In this document: positions 8,379 to 16,404 of the stretch, piece after piece
Numbering within the stretch: the first letter of the stretch is position 1
How the letters are laid out: each line of letters starts with the position of its first letter
NCBI GenBank assembly: GCA_016926235.1
Contig: JAFGOZ010000619.1
Coordinates: forward strand, 1-24,111
DNA from: Bacteroidales bacterium
GTDB lineage: Bacteria; Bacteroidota; Bacteroidia; Bacteroidales; UBA10428
Direction: 5' to 3'
DNA length: 24,111 nt
Position numbers and translations under genes: made by a program
The notes under the pieces: model-generated
What the model saw: only the letters and a program-made list of their open reading frames with translations
The model's database searches: none
Told to the model about the DNA's origin: nothing

Positions 8379-10889
8379 TTAAAATTGTTGACCTATAGTA
8401 AAATGGAATTGAGAACCATGCTTTGTAACACTTCCCCAGGGGGCATCAAACCCGTATCCCCAGTCTATTCCTAATAAACCAAACATAGGCAGGAATGCCC
8501 GAAGTCCGATACCAGCCGAACGCTTTATAATAAAAGGGTTGAATGTATCCATATCATACCAGGCATTTCCTCCTTCCAGGAATGTTTCTAAATAAAAGGT
8601 TGATTGTGGATTCATTAATAATGGATAACGGAGTTCAATAGTATACTTATTATAAATATTTCCTGATTTGAAGCCATTAATTATTGGTGTGAGGGTCGAA
8701 TTTTCATATCCCCGGAGAGCAACAATTTCGTATCCATAATAATTGAAAAAACCTGCCATTCCATCACCTCCTACATCAAAACTTCCAAAGGGAGAAGGAC
8801 CGATATCTTTATTATAATAACCCATATAACCAAAATTTGCACGGGCGCATAATACCAGTTTATCCACAAGGGTTAAATACCAATCGGCCTTAAATTTCCA
8901 TTTATGGAATTCAATCCAGTTGTATTTTGCTGTATCTGCAATGGTGGAATAATCTTTGTGGTTAAGTTTGGAATATGGAGGAGTAAACTCCAGAGACAGG
9001 GAGAAGTCTGAACCTTGCATGGGGTATATTGGATTAGGTCCTGATGAACTGCGGGACAAGGCTGCCAGGAAGCTGAGATTATTTGCTTTCCCGTTATCAA
9101 AAAGGAAGCGACCAGTATATTCATGAAGATCATATAATGTGTAAGATATTTCATTATAAATGGAGAAGTAGTCATCGGGCCATCTGAGACGTTTACCAAA
9201 ACCTACTGAAGCTCCCATCATTTTAAAATATCCCTCACCTGGTTCACCAAAATAATAGCTGGAACCTGATTTAGGCAACCGGGTCCTGTTCCTGAAAATT
9301 GAAACAGAAAGAGAATTAGGTTTTTTTCCCCCTAACCAGGGTTCAACAAAGGTGATGTTGTAACTCTGATAGAAACGGCCATTAGCTTGTGCTCTAATAC
9401 TTAATGTTTGTCCATCGCCTGTTGGAACGGGACCACCCCATTCTTTAGGTTTAAAAAGATTACGTGCAGCAAAGTTTGAAAATCTTAAACCAACTGTACC
9501 TACGAACATTCCGGCTCCCCAGCCACCCGAAACTTCAAGCTGGTCATTATGTTTTTCCTCAAGTTTATATTGCAGGTCAACAGTTGAGTTGTCAGGATCG
9601 GGAATTGGCACGGGTTCAATTTTTTCAGGATCAAAGTGCCCGAGTTGAGCAAGCTCTCTCACGGTACGGATAATATCCGATTTGCTAAATAATTCACCCG
9701 GTACAGTTCGTATTTCCCTGCGTACTACATGTTCGTTTGTACGGGTATTCCCGGTTATTATTACATTATTGATAGTAGCCGGATCGCCTTCAATTATTCT
9801 CATTTCAAAGTCGATGGAGTCATTTTCTACAACCACTTCCACAGGGGTTATGCTTGAAAATAAATAACCGTAATCCAGGTACAATGAGTTTACTGCATCT
9901 TCATCTGTAAAAAGTCTTTTCTCGAATAATGTCTGGTTATACACATCCCCTTTCTTTATACCTAATACAGCGCTAAGTATTTCGGTAGGATATTTTGTAT
10001 TCCCAATCCAATTTATATCTCTTACATAATATTTTGTTCCTTCATATAATGAAATGGTTAGAACAACTCTTTTTTCGTTTATTAGTTTGATTGAGTCATA
10101 CAAAAGAACCATATCCCTATAGCCTTTATCATTATAAAAGGTTTGAAGGGCAGCTTTATCATTTTTATATTCTTCTGCTACAAGTTTGGAGGATTTAAAA
10201 ATATTCCAGTCGCGTTGTTTTGTCTTCTTCATCGTTTTTCTTAACTTCTTATCAGGGAAGTTTTCATTTCCAAGGAATACGATTTCTTTGATCTTGACTT
10301 TTTCATTCTTTTTAACTTCTATATCAAGCTCAACCTGGTTTTTGTATGTTGTGTCAAGGTTTTGGGTTATTACAACGTCTGTATTATAAAAGCCTTTTTC
10401 TGTAAAGTGATCTTTAATTATGATCTCAATATTTGATAATACATGGTCTGTAACCTGGCTGCCTCTGCGAAGGTTTAATTTTTCTTCCAGATCCTCTTTC
10501 TCTGATTTTTTTATACCTGTAATATTAAACTTTGATAGTCTGGGTCTTTCTAATAAATATATTTCAAGATATGCCTTGTTGCCTTCGGTTTTGGTTACAT
10601 AAATTTTAACATCAGCAAAGAGTCCGTGATCCCAAAATTTCTTTATTGCGTTGGTAATATCTTCTCCGGGAATTGTGATCTTCGATCCAATAACTAAACC
10701 AGACAAGTTAATAAGGGCGTTTTTATCCAGATACTTTACCCCTTCAACAGTAATGTCTTCAATTATATATTCCCCTGGGTTTCTGTAATCAACAACTCGT
10801 ATAAAATCATCCTCTCCCTGGGAAAAGAGGTTGTTTGCAATCAATATAACTACTAAAAACAAAAAAAGTCTTCTCATATTAATCATCAT
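8379..10889 (-). CDS. bamA: Outer membrane protein assembly factor BamA
   Basis: Core of the machine that folds beta-barrel proteins into the outer membrane. The 836-residue product has a signal peptide (MRRLFLFLVVILIANNLFSQ), five POTRA domains (roughly 40-118, 119-200, 201-288, 289-372, 373-450) and a C-terminal Omp85 barrel (about 451-836). The barrel contains the conserved loop-6 RGY motif at R726 (ALRGYENSTL) and ends in phenylalanine (FTIGQQF), the typical barrel signature. The longest ATG start (10889) overlaps uppS by 11 bases. An in-frame ATG at 10877, one base after the uppS stop, would give the cleaner signal peptide and 832 residues, and either is plausible. The order uppS-bamA-ompH-ompH supports co-expression of envelope functions. 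Confidence 0.96.
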   Translation of the reverse strand: MMINMRRLFLFLVVILIANNLFSQGEDDFIRVVDYRNPGEYIIEDITVEGVKYLDKNALINLSGLVIGSKITIPGEDITNAIKKFWDHGLFADVKIYVTKTEGNKAYLEIYLLERPRLSKFNITGIKKSEKEDLEEKLNLRRGSQVTDHVLSNIEIIIKDHFTEKGFYNTDVVITQNLDTTYKNQVELDIEVKKNEKVKIKEIVFLGNENFPDKKLRKTMKKTKQRDWNIFKSSKLVAEEYKNDKAALQTFYNDKGYRDMVLLYDSIKLINEKRVVLTISLYEGTKYYVRDINWIGNTKYPTEILSAVLGIKKGDVYNQTLFEKRLFTDEDAVNSLYLDYGYLFSSITPVEVVVENDSIDFEMRIIEGDPATINNVIITGNTRTNEHVVRREIRTVPGELFSKSDIIRTVRELAQLGHFDPEKIEPVPIPDPDNSTVDLQYKLEEKHNDQLEVSGGWGAGMFVGTVGLRFSNFAARNLFKPKEWGGPVPTGDGQTLSIRAQANGRFYQSYNITFVEPWLGGKKPNSLSVSIFRNRTRLPKSGSSYYFGEPGEGYFKMMGASVGFGKRLRWPDDYFSIYNEISYTLYDLHEYTGRFLFDNGKANNLSFLAALSRSSSGPNPIYPMQGSDFSLSLEFTPPYSKLNHKDYSTIADTAKYNWIEFHKWKFKADWYLTLVDKLVLCARANFGYMGYYNKDIGPSPFGSFDVGGDGMAGFFNYYGYEIVALRGYENSTLTPIINGFKSGNIYNKYTIELRYPLLMNPQSTFYLETFLEGGNAWYDMDTFNPFIIKRSAGIGLRAFLPMFGLLGIDWGYGFDAPWGSVTKHGSQFHFTIGQQF

Positions 10890-11637
10890 TTCTTATTTGA
10901 TCGCTGATTTTCCCAAACCGTCGTTCTCGCTTTTGAAAATCAATTAAAGCTTTATATAAATCTTCCCTGCGAAAATCAGGCCAAAGTATATCAGTAAAGT
11001 ATAATTCGCTATAGGCAATTTGCCATAACAGAAAGTTACTTACTCTGAATTCACCACTGGTCCTGATTAGTAGCTCAGGGTCTGGTATATTTCTGGTATT
11101 TAAAAATTTTTCAATTGTTTCAGTGTTGATATCATCTGTTTTAAGCGCACCCGATGATACTTTTTCAGCTATTTCTTTCATAGCATTTGTTATCTCCCAT
11201 CGTCCGCTGTAACTGAGTGCTAATATAAGGTTAAGTCCGGTATTTTTTGATGTCTTTTCAATAATATCATTGAGTTTTTTTTGCACATTCTCAGGGAGGC
11301 TATGAAAGTCGCCAATAGTTAAAAGCCTGACATTATTCTTTAATAAAGTTTCAGTCTCATTATTTATTGTGGATACCAGCAAAGTCATTAGGGCATCTAT
11401 CTCAGTGCGTGGCCTGTTCCAATTCTCAGTAGAGAAAGCATACAGTGTAAGATATTCGATTCCCAGTTCTGCGGCTGCTTCTGTAGTATCCCTGACGGCA
11501 GTTACTCCATTCTGATGTCCAAAAATTCTCCGGTTTCCTTTCTTTTTCGCCCACCGGCCGTTACCATCCATAATAATGGCTACATGTCGAGGCAGCTTGT
11601 TTTTAATTATTTGGTCTTTAATAGAAGATGTTTTCAT
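10879..11637 (-). CDS. uppS: Undecaprenyl diphosphate synthase (isoprenyl transferase)
   Basis: Cytosolic or membrane-associated cis-prenyltransferase that extends farnesyl diphosphate with isopentenyl diphosphate to C55 undecaprenyl diphosphate, the carrier lipid for peptidoglycan and surface glycans. At 252 residues it has the usual length. The signatures are AIIMDGNGRWA with catalytic D24, GH at 40-41, FSTENW at 68-73, and the substrate-binding motif RTSGEFRVSNF (192-202) followed by LLWQIAYSELYF. The ATG is three bases after the stop of the upstream barrel gene, and its end overlaps bamA. This tight packing argues for one transcript. Confidence 0.96.
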   Translation of the reverse strand: MKTSSIKDQIIKNKLPRHVAIIMDGNGRWAKKKGNRRIFGHQNGVTAVRDTTEAAAELGIEYLTLYAFSTENWNRPRTEIDALMTLLVSTINNETETLLKNNVRLLTIGDFHSLPENVQKKLNDIIEKTSKNTGLNLILALSYSGRWEITNAMKEIAEKVSSGALKTDDINTETIEKFLNTRNIPDPELLIRTSGEFRVSNFLLWQIAYSELYFTDILWPDFRREDLYKALIDFQKRERRFGKISDQIRNDD

Positions 11638-11640
11638 TTC

Positions 11641-12333
11641 TTACCAACTCGTTTTTTCATATGCAGGACAATCTTCTAAAAACTCAAATACTTTATAAGT
11701 AAGATATACGCCAAAGAAGTTATAAAAATCGTTATTATTTAAGCTTGATTTAGGAGGATCATCCATGTTGAATGATCCAGAAGTAAGGCTTTGATTGTTA
11801 TTTGTTACCCTGTCAAGATGATCTATAAACATTACCCGTGTTTCCCAAAAACATCCGACACCCATGCGGTCGTTTATATTATATCGAAGACCTATCCCCA
11901 TTGGCAATACAAGTGGATTAGCATATTGTGTCATGGCAAATCCTGCTCCAGCTGCAACATAAGGTGAAAAGTTTTCTTTAGTTCTTTTTGTATTGAAAGG
12001 TAAGAAGTTAAATTCGTACATCATAGCTATTTCCATAACTGAGGTAGAGAATTGCCCAAGCGGCTGGTTGCCCACATAATCAAGATATCCGTTGCCTCCA
12101 GCTGTAGCCTTAAGTCCTCCATAATAAAAGCTCATTTTTGCAGAGTGCCGGTCATTAAAATCATGCCGGTAAAGTATCCCTCCTGCGAAGGAAGGTTGGT
12201 AAAAATGGGTGCTGTAATTCAGATCTCCCATATAGTATGAACCTCCAAGAAATAGGCCAAAATTGCCCTTTCTTTGTGCAAACGCCGGTGCTATTATCAG
12301 GTGAGCAAGTAAGATCAGAATAAGTTTTTTCAT
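11641..12333 (-). CDS. Outer-membrane beta-barrel protein, DUF6089-like
   Basis: Predicted exported protein of 230 residues, with a signal peptide at 1-19 (LILLAHLIIAPAFAQ). The mature part alternates aromatic and polar residues as in an outer-membrane barrel: FGLFLGGSYYMGDLN, AKMSFYYGGLKA, MYEFNFLPFN, YVAAGAGFAM, MGIGLRYNINDRMG, FFGVYLTYKVF. The MYEFNFLPF and NDFYNFFGVYLTYK segments, and the C-terminal CPAY, resemble the DUF6089 proteins that I recall next to uppS in Bacteroidota, so the name is by resemblance and context. No enzymatic motif is seen. It sits 32 bases after another barrel gene and 3 bases before uppS. Its role in the envelope is unknown. Confidence 0.75.
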   Translation of the reverse strand: MKKLILILLAHLIIAPAFAQRKGNFGLFLGGSYYMGDLNYSTHFYQPSFAGGILYRHDFNDRHSAKMSFYYGGLKATAGGNGYLDYVGNQPLGQFSTSVMEIAMMYEFNFLPFNTKRTKENFSPYVAAGAGFAMTQYANPLVLPMGIGLRYNINDRMGVGCFWETRVMFIDHLDRVTNNNQSLTSGSFNMDDPPKSSLNNNDFYNFFGVYLTYKVFEFLEDCPAYEKTSW

Positions 12334-12365
12334 GGATATAAAACGGGAATTTTCAAAATTTATTC

Positions 12366-13121
12366 TTATCTAAACAAATGAGGTTTGCCAAAACGGTCGG
12401 TTTTTACCCTGTAAATAAGGTTGAAGTTGGCGAAATAGTAAATATCTTTAGAAGATGAGGCTTGTGTTTGGATGCCATCAAGAAAGTCTGTGGTAGTATA
12501 CCGACCACCTAATTCAGCTCCAATAGACCATTTACTGCTTAGTATTTGTTTTACTCCAATTCCCAAGGGCACTGCAAGTGCAACTTTTGAATAACCATCA
12601 ACCACATCTGTTTCTCTAAAATCACCTGTAAGTTTTGGATTAAAATAGGTTACCCCTAACCCGCCTGTAACATATACACTCATTTTTGTGTAATTGTTAA
12701 CCATGCCTCTTCTATTAAAAGATGCTGAAGATTTGTATTTTGATTCTTCCCGGATAAAGTTATATTCTCCCATTACTGCAAATTCATTGATAAAACCATT
12801 GAATTTGAAATTACGGCCTTCATTTCTACTGCCTATATCGCTTGCATTTAATACTCCGTTAATATTATGAACTTGAATACTAATGTCCTGTCTGATTTTA
12901 TAACGTCCTCCCAGATATAGTGAGGGCCGTGTACTCATGATGTCAAGATCTTTGAGTCCCAGAAGGCCATTTTTATCAATACTGCCGCCTAATTCTCCAA
13001 AACAATTAGCAGTACCGACTCCTATCATCAATTCATATCTTCTAAGCTTCCATTGCTGAGAATAGCTTGTATATGTTGACCCCAATAAAAGTATTGCGAT
13101 TATGTAAAAACGAATTTTCAT
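12366..13121 (-). CDS. Outer-membrane beta-barrel protein (porin-like family)
   Basis: 251-residue protein with a signal peptide at about 1-21 (IIAILLLGSTYTSYSQ). Beta-barrel-like strands include LYLGGRYKIRQDISIQVH, FAVMGEYNFI, MSVYVTGGLGVTYFNP, VPLGIGVKQILSSKWSIGAELGGRYT and FANFNLIYRV. The general pattern matches eight-to-ten-stranded outer-membrane barrel families, and it may be a distant relative of the next gene (DUF6089-like). A TAATTTTG box lies 24 bases upstream of the ATG (13152-13145 on this strand), suggesting a promoter that starts transcription here for both barrel genes, uppS, bamA and the ompH pair. The specific function is unknown. Confidence 0.75.
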   Translation of the reverse strand: MKIRFYIIAILLLGSTYTSYSQQWKLRRYELMIGVGTANCFGELGGSIDKNGLLGLKDLDIMSTRPSLYLGGRYKIRQDISIQVHNINGVLNASDIGSRNEGRNFKFNGFINEFAVMGEYNFIREESKYKSSASFNRRGMVNNYTKMSVYVTGGLGVTYFNPKLTGDFRETDVVDGYSKVALAVPLGIGVKQILSSKWSIGAELGGRYTTTDFLDGIQTQASSSKDIYYFANFNLIYRVKTDRFGKPHLFR

Positions 13122-13144
13122 TACATAAATTTACTAATAAATTA

Positions 13145-13152
13145 CAAAATTA
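13145..13152 (-). promoter_or_regulatory. Putative -7 box for the barrel-uppS-bamA transcript
   Basis: On the minus strand TAATTTTG matches TAnnTTTG, with a predicted leader of about 17 bases before the ATG at 13121. It lies in the 127-base gap after nadK. A 15-base palindrome, ATTATTG and CAATAAT around one T, sits upstream at 13209-13223. No clear -33 element is visible. Confidence 0.5.
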
Positions 13153-13248
13153 ATAATTTTTAATGAATGATTTCCTCTTTTTGGAATATTTAACTATTTA
13201 TATAACATATTATTGTCAATAATGTTTCGTATTTTTTCAAATTTTATT

Positions 13249-14124
13249 TTAATTTCTCCTGTCGACTCCCCACATAAGTTTATTTCTAATCGTGTTAAAA
13301 AATTCATGTTTAGAAAGATTTACCATTTTTATGCTAAAAGGAGCCAATTCAACTTTTAATTTGGTTTCAAAAGTACATGTTATAAACCTTGAATCAAGTG
13401 ATGTGATAAAATTCTTACTCCGCCCCTCAATAGTAAAAGAAAGTATACTTGTATTTGGAATTACTAATGGTCTGACTGTAAGAGTATGCGGGGCAATAGG
13501 TGATATAATAAAATTTTGTGAACCTGGGGTTAAAATAGGTCCTCCGACACTCATTGAGTATGCAGTGGAACCTGTAGGTGTTGAAATAATAAGACCGTCA
13601 GCCCAGTAGGAGTTAAGAAAATGATTATCAATATAAGTATGAATAGTAATTAACGAAGAATCTTTTTTCTGAAAAGTGATTTCGTTTAGTGCATAAGGAA
13701 AATCAGGGAAAAGGCTTGGTTCGCTTTCAAGTTTAATTAAAGACCTTTCTTCTATGATGTATTGTTTTGATAATATTGCATTTATTGCTAGTTCAATTTC
13801 GTTTTCAGCAATATGTGCTAAAAATCCGAGTCGTCCTAAGTTAATCCCGATTACGGGAATGTTTGAATCTCTTACAAAGGTAATGGTTTCGAGAAAGGTG
13901 CCATCTCCGCCCAAACTTATCAAAAAATGAGCTTTTTCAGGGAAATCAGCTATGGATGAAAATACCGAAATCGGAATGCCTTTTTTTATTGAAGATTTTA
14001 TCAGTTTGTAGAATTTTTCATATACAATAATTTCAACATTCTTTTGATGCAATAAATCAAAAAGAATCCCGATTTTCTCAGAATATTCTTTTCTGAAACT
14101 TCTTCCATAAATGATGATTTTCAT
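13249..14124 (-). CDS. nadK: NAD kinase
   Basis: Phosphorylates NAD+ to NADP+ using ATP or polyphosphate, in the cytosol. The 291-residue product carries the GGDGT loop at 72-76 (ISLGGDGTFLET), with catalytic D74. It also has NLGRLGFLAHI, the NE pair at 148-149, and the glycine-rich TPTGSTAYSMSVGGPILTP at 182-200 that binds NAD. The reading frame stays open up to a TTG at 14136, but the ATG at 14124 gives the expected MKIIIYGRS opening strand and lies 16 bases after the CBS-ACT gene stop. Those two genes are therefore probably co-transcribed, with the downstream barrel genes after a 127-base gap. Confidence 0.95.
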   Translation of the reverse strand: MKIIIYGRSFRKEYSEKIGILFDLLHQKNVEIIVYEKFYKLIKSSIKKGIPISVFSSIADFPEKAHFLISLGGDGTFLETITFVRDSNIPVIGINLGRLGFLAHIAENEIELAINAILSKQYIIEERSLIKLESEPSLFPDFPYALNEITFQKKDSSLITIHTYIDNHFLNSYWADGLIISTPTGSTAYSMSVGGPILTPGSQNFIISPIAPHTLTVRPLVIPNTSILSFTIEGRSKNFITSLDSRFITCTFETKLKVELAPFSIKMVNLSKHEFFNTIRNKLMWGVDRRN

Positions 14125-14140
14125 TCCAACAATCAAGTAA

Positions 14141-14806
14141 TTAAGTGTTAAGGTACCTCAACAATAGTTCATATCGGTTTTGATACAAGCTTTCCAGATC
14201 GTTATTTTCCATATAGGATGCTTTGATTTCGTAATTGTACCTGTTAAATGTCTGTATTATAGAGGAGAGGTCAGTCTGGTTTATTTTAAGATTTACTTCA
14301 ATCCTGTTAGGATTTTCCATAGGAGAGGTGTACATGCAAAGTATTTTGGCATCATTCCCTTCTACTATCTGAGCTATTTCACTCATCGAATAATCATTAC
14401 TATTCATTTCCAGCACTATAATACCTCCCGGCTGGTTCATAGATATCATACTGGTAAACGAATGCAGCAGCGAATGCATGGATATGGAGCCTTTATAGTG
14501 GTTTTTTTCATCCAATACAGGAACAAGGGTTAGTTGCTGTCTGGCAACAACTTCAACAACTTCCAGAATATGGCTTTGCATGAATACAAAAGATCTTTGA
14601 AGAGAGAGGTTGTGGTTCCCAATAGGTTCACCGGCCATATTAAGGTCATAAATATCAGCTTCTGAAATAAGGCCAAGAAAATCATTATTATTCACGATGG
14701 GCAGGTGGGAAATTTTAAAAATCTCCATCCAACTCAACGCCTGTTCTCCAGTGTCCGAAGTTCTTAATATAGGAATTTCCTCTGATATTAGTTCTTTTGC
14801 AAGCAT
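14141..14806 (-). CDS. CBS-pair protein with C-terminal ACT-like domain
   Basis: A 221-residue cytosolic protein without signal peptide or membrane segments. Residues 1-60 and 65-125 look like tandem CBS motifs (SHLPIVNNNDFLGLISEADIYDL and LTLVPVLDEKNHYKGSISMHSLL), which as a Bateman module typically bind adenosine nucleotides. Residues about 126-200 (GGIIVLEMNSNDYSMSEIAQIVE, then IEVNLKINQTDLSSIIQTF) have the alternating beta-alpha pattern and the D-Y-S-M-S-E-I phrase of ACT-like domains, resembling AcuB-type proteins. It stands 16 bases upstream of nadK and 54 bases from divergent pdxJ. A role sensing nucleotide state for NAD kinase is attractive but purely inferred. Confidence 0.85.
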   Translation of the reverse strand: MLAKELISEEIPILRTSDTGEQALSWMEIFKISHLPIVNNNDFLGLISEADIYDLNMAGEPIGNHNLSLQRSFVFMQSHILEVVEVVARQQLTLVPVLDEKNHYKGSISMHSLLHSFTSMISMNQPGGIIVLEMNSNDYSMSEIAQIVEGNDAKILCMYTSPMENPNRIEVNLKINQTDLSSIIQTFNRYNYEIKASYMENNDLESLYQNRYELLLRYLNT

Positions 14807-14834
14807 TATTAACTCACTTCTAAAAATAAACTAG

Positions 14835-14842
14835 TATTTTTG
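14835..14842 (+). promoter_or_regulatory. Putative -7 box of pdxJ
   Basis: TATTTTTG fits TAnnTTTG and lies 18 bases before the pdxJ ATG at 14861. The last three bases are the TTG that would be the longest possible start of the pdxJ frame, so if this is the promoter that TTG cannot be transcribed. This supports the downstream ATG. Confidence 0.55.
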
Positions 14843-14860
14843 CAATTTTATTGTTTTGTA

Positions 14861-15574
14861 ATGACCAGATTGAGTGTAAATATAAACAAAATAGCAACAC
14901 TTAGGAATGCCAGAGGGGGAAATATTCCTGATGTTTTGCAAATGGCATTGGATTGCGAGCGTTTCGGAGCACAGGGTATAACAGTACATCCCCGCCCGGA
15001 TGAACGGCATATCAGGTATCAGGATGTATATGATTTAAAATCTAAAGTAACTACAGAATTTAATATTGAGGGCTATCCTTCTGCTAGGTTTTTAGAACTG
15101 GTTACGGAAGTTGTACCCGACCAGGTAACACTTGTCCCTGACCCGCCTGATGCAATTACAAGCAATGCGGGATGGGATACCCTAACCAATAAATCGCTGC
15201 TCATTGACATTATTTCGCAGCTTAAAGAAAAAGGAATTAGAACTTCCATTTTTATTGGAACGGAACAGAAAATGGTTGAGGGAGCTAAGGAAACAGGCAC
15301 CGACAGGATTGAATTATATACTGAGCCTTATGCTAGCAATTATCCTGTTGACAAAGTAAAAGCAATTACTCCATTTATTGAAGCTGCAAAAGTAGCTGTC
15401 AGCGTTGGTTTAGGCCTAAATGCAGGACATGATCTAAGTCTCGAAAACCTAAAATATTTCAAAGACAATATTCCAGGATTGCTGGAAGTTTCTATAGGAC
15501 ATGCTTTAATAGCAGATGCGTTGTATTACGGTATTGAAAACACCATACAACTATATCTGCAACAGCTAAGGTAA
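14861..15574 (+). CDS. pdxJ: Pyridoxine 5'-phosphate synthase PdxJ
   Basis: Final step of the DXP-dependent vitamin B6 route: condenses 1-deoxy-xylulose 5-phosphate with 3-amino-2-oxopropyl phosphate to pyridoxine 5'-phosphate. The 237-residue TIM barrel begins [20 protein letters not shown]. Catalytic residues correspond to H43 ([11 protein letters not shown]), E70 (FNIEGYPS) and H190 ([10 protein letters not shown]), and the phosphate site is [11 protein letters not shown] near the C terminus. The start at 14861 is chosen over a TTG seven codons upstream because it gives the family's usual N terminus and clears the promoter box. It is divergent from the CBS-ACT/nadK genes and is followed after 17 bases by an alpha/beta hydrolase gene, probably in one transcript. 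Confidence 0.96.
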   Translation: MTRLSVNINKIATLRNARGGNIPDVLQMALDCERFGAQGITVHPRPDERHIRYQDVYDLKSKVTTEFNIEGYPSARFLELVTEVVPDQVTLVPDPPDAITSNAGWDTLTNKSLLIDIISQLKEKGIRTSIFIGTEQKMVEGAKETGTDRIELYTEPYASNYPVDKVKAITPFIEAAKVAVSVGLGLNAGHDLSLENLKYFKDNIPGLLEVSIGHALIADALYYGIENTIQLYLQQLR

Positions 15575-15591
15575 ATTGCATTCTGAACCCC

Positions 15592-16404
15592 ATGAAACTT
15601 TTTTATAGAAAATTTGGTAAAGGGCCAAATCTGGTTATTTTGCATGGATTATATGGCATGTCAGATAACTGGATGACTATTGGAAAAAAGTTAGCTGATC
15701 ACTTTGAATTAATCCTTGTAGATCAGCGAAATCATGGTCAGTCCCCACATAACAATACTCATACCTATGAAGCCATGAGAGATGATCTGCTAGAACTTTA
15801 CGATGATCAGGGGATAAAAGAAGCTCATCTGATAGGCCATTCAATGGGGGGGGAAACAGCAATGTTATTTGCTTCTGATTATCCTGAAAGAGTCAAATCA
15901 CTTATTGCAGTAGATATTTCTCCGAGAGACTACATGAAACATCCTGATTTTGAGATGAATGTAAAACTGCATAGTTCTATGATCGAAGCTATACAAGGAT
16001 TGAACTTATCGGATTATACTACTTTGAATGAAGTGGAGAGGGATTTAAGTGCATCAATCCCGGATAAACATATACGGCAATTTTTACTTAAAAATCTCCA
16101 GAGGACAGGGAACATGGGGTTTAGATGGAAGTTTAATATTCAAGTATTAGGTAAAGAAATTCGTTCCATTCTTGCCGGTATGGATGAAAAAAAATATATC
16201 CCGGGTTTTAAAGGTTCCCCTGCTCTTTTTATCAGGGGGAAAAACTCAAATTATTTAATGGATGAGGATATTCCTTGGATAAAACGTATTTATCCCGGAG
16301 TAAAAATTGAAACAATTGATAATGCAGGCCATATGGTTCATGCAGAACAACCAGAGTTATTTATAGAGTTGGTCAGAAATTTTTTGTCAGAAATAGAAAG
16401 TTAG
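15592..16404 (+). CDS. Alpha/beta-fold hydrolase (YbfF/ABHD11-like esterase)
   Basis: Cytosolic serine hydrolase of 270 residues. It shows the oxyanion strand LVILHGLYGMSDNW, DQRNHGQS, the nucleophile elbow GHSMGG with S84, a likely acid D108 in AVDISPRDY, and the catalytic H247 in DNAGHMVHAEQP. The DQRNHG and VDISP phrases and the RGKNSNYL segment point to the YbfF/ABHD11 esterase branch rather than to lipases or haloalkane dehalogenases. The substrate cannot be named. The gene follows pdxJ by 17 bases. Its stop codon overlaps by four bases the end of the converging exonuclease gene. Confidence 0.9.
   Translation: MKLFYRKFGKGPNLVILHGLYGMSDNWMTIGKKLADHFELILVDQRNHGQSPHNNTHTYEAMRDDLLELYDDQGIKEAHLIGHSMGGETAMLFASDYPERVKSLIAVDISPRDYMKHPDFEMNVKLHSSMIEAIQGLNLSDYTTLNEVERDLSASIPDKHIRQFLLKNLQRTGNMGFRWKFNIQVLGKEIRSILAGMDEKKYIPGFKGSPALFIRGKNSNYLMDEDIPWIKRIYPGVKIETIDNAGHMVHAEQPELFIELVRNFLSEIES

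Noticed and set aside
13292..13609. 105-codon open frame on the plus strand
   Set aside because: It is opposite the conserved core of NAD kinase, so a shadow frame.
14125..14136. TTG start adding four residues to NAD kinase
   Set aside because: The ATG at 14124 begins the expected first strand, and there is no reason to prefer a rare start.
14180..14533. 117-codon open frame on the plus strand
   Set aside because: It lies wholly within the well-supported CBS-ACT gene on the other strand and its product has no recognisable features.
14840..14860. TTG start adding seven residues to PdxJ
   Set aside because: The TTG lies within a good -7 promoter box, and the ATG at 14861 gives the family's normal N terminus.
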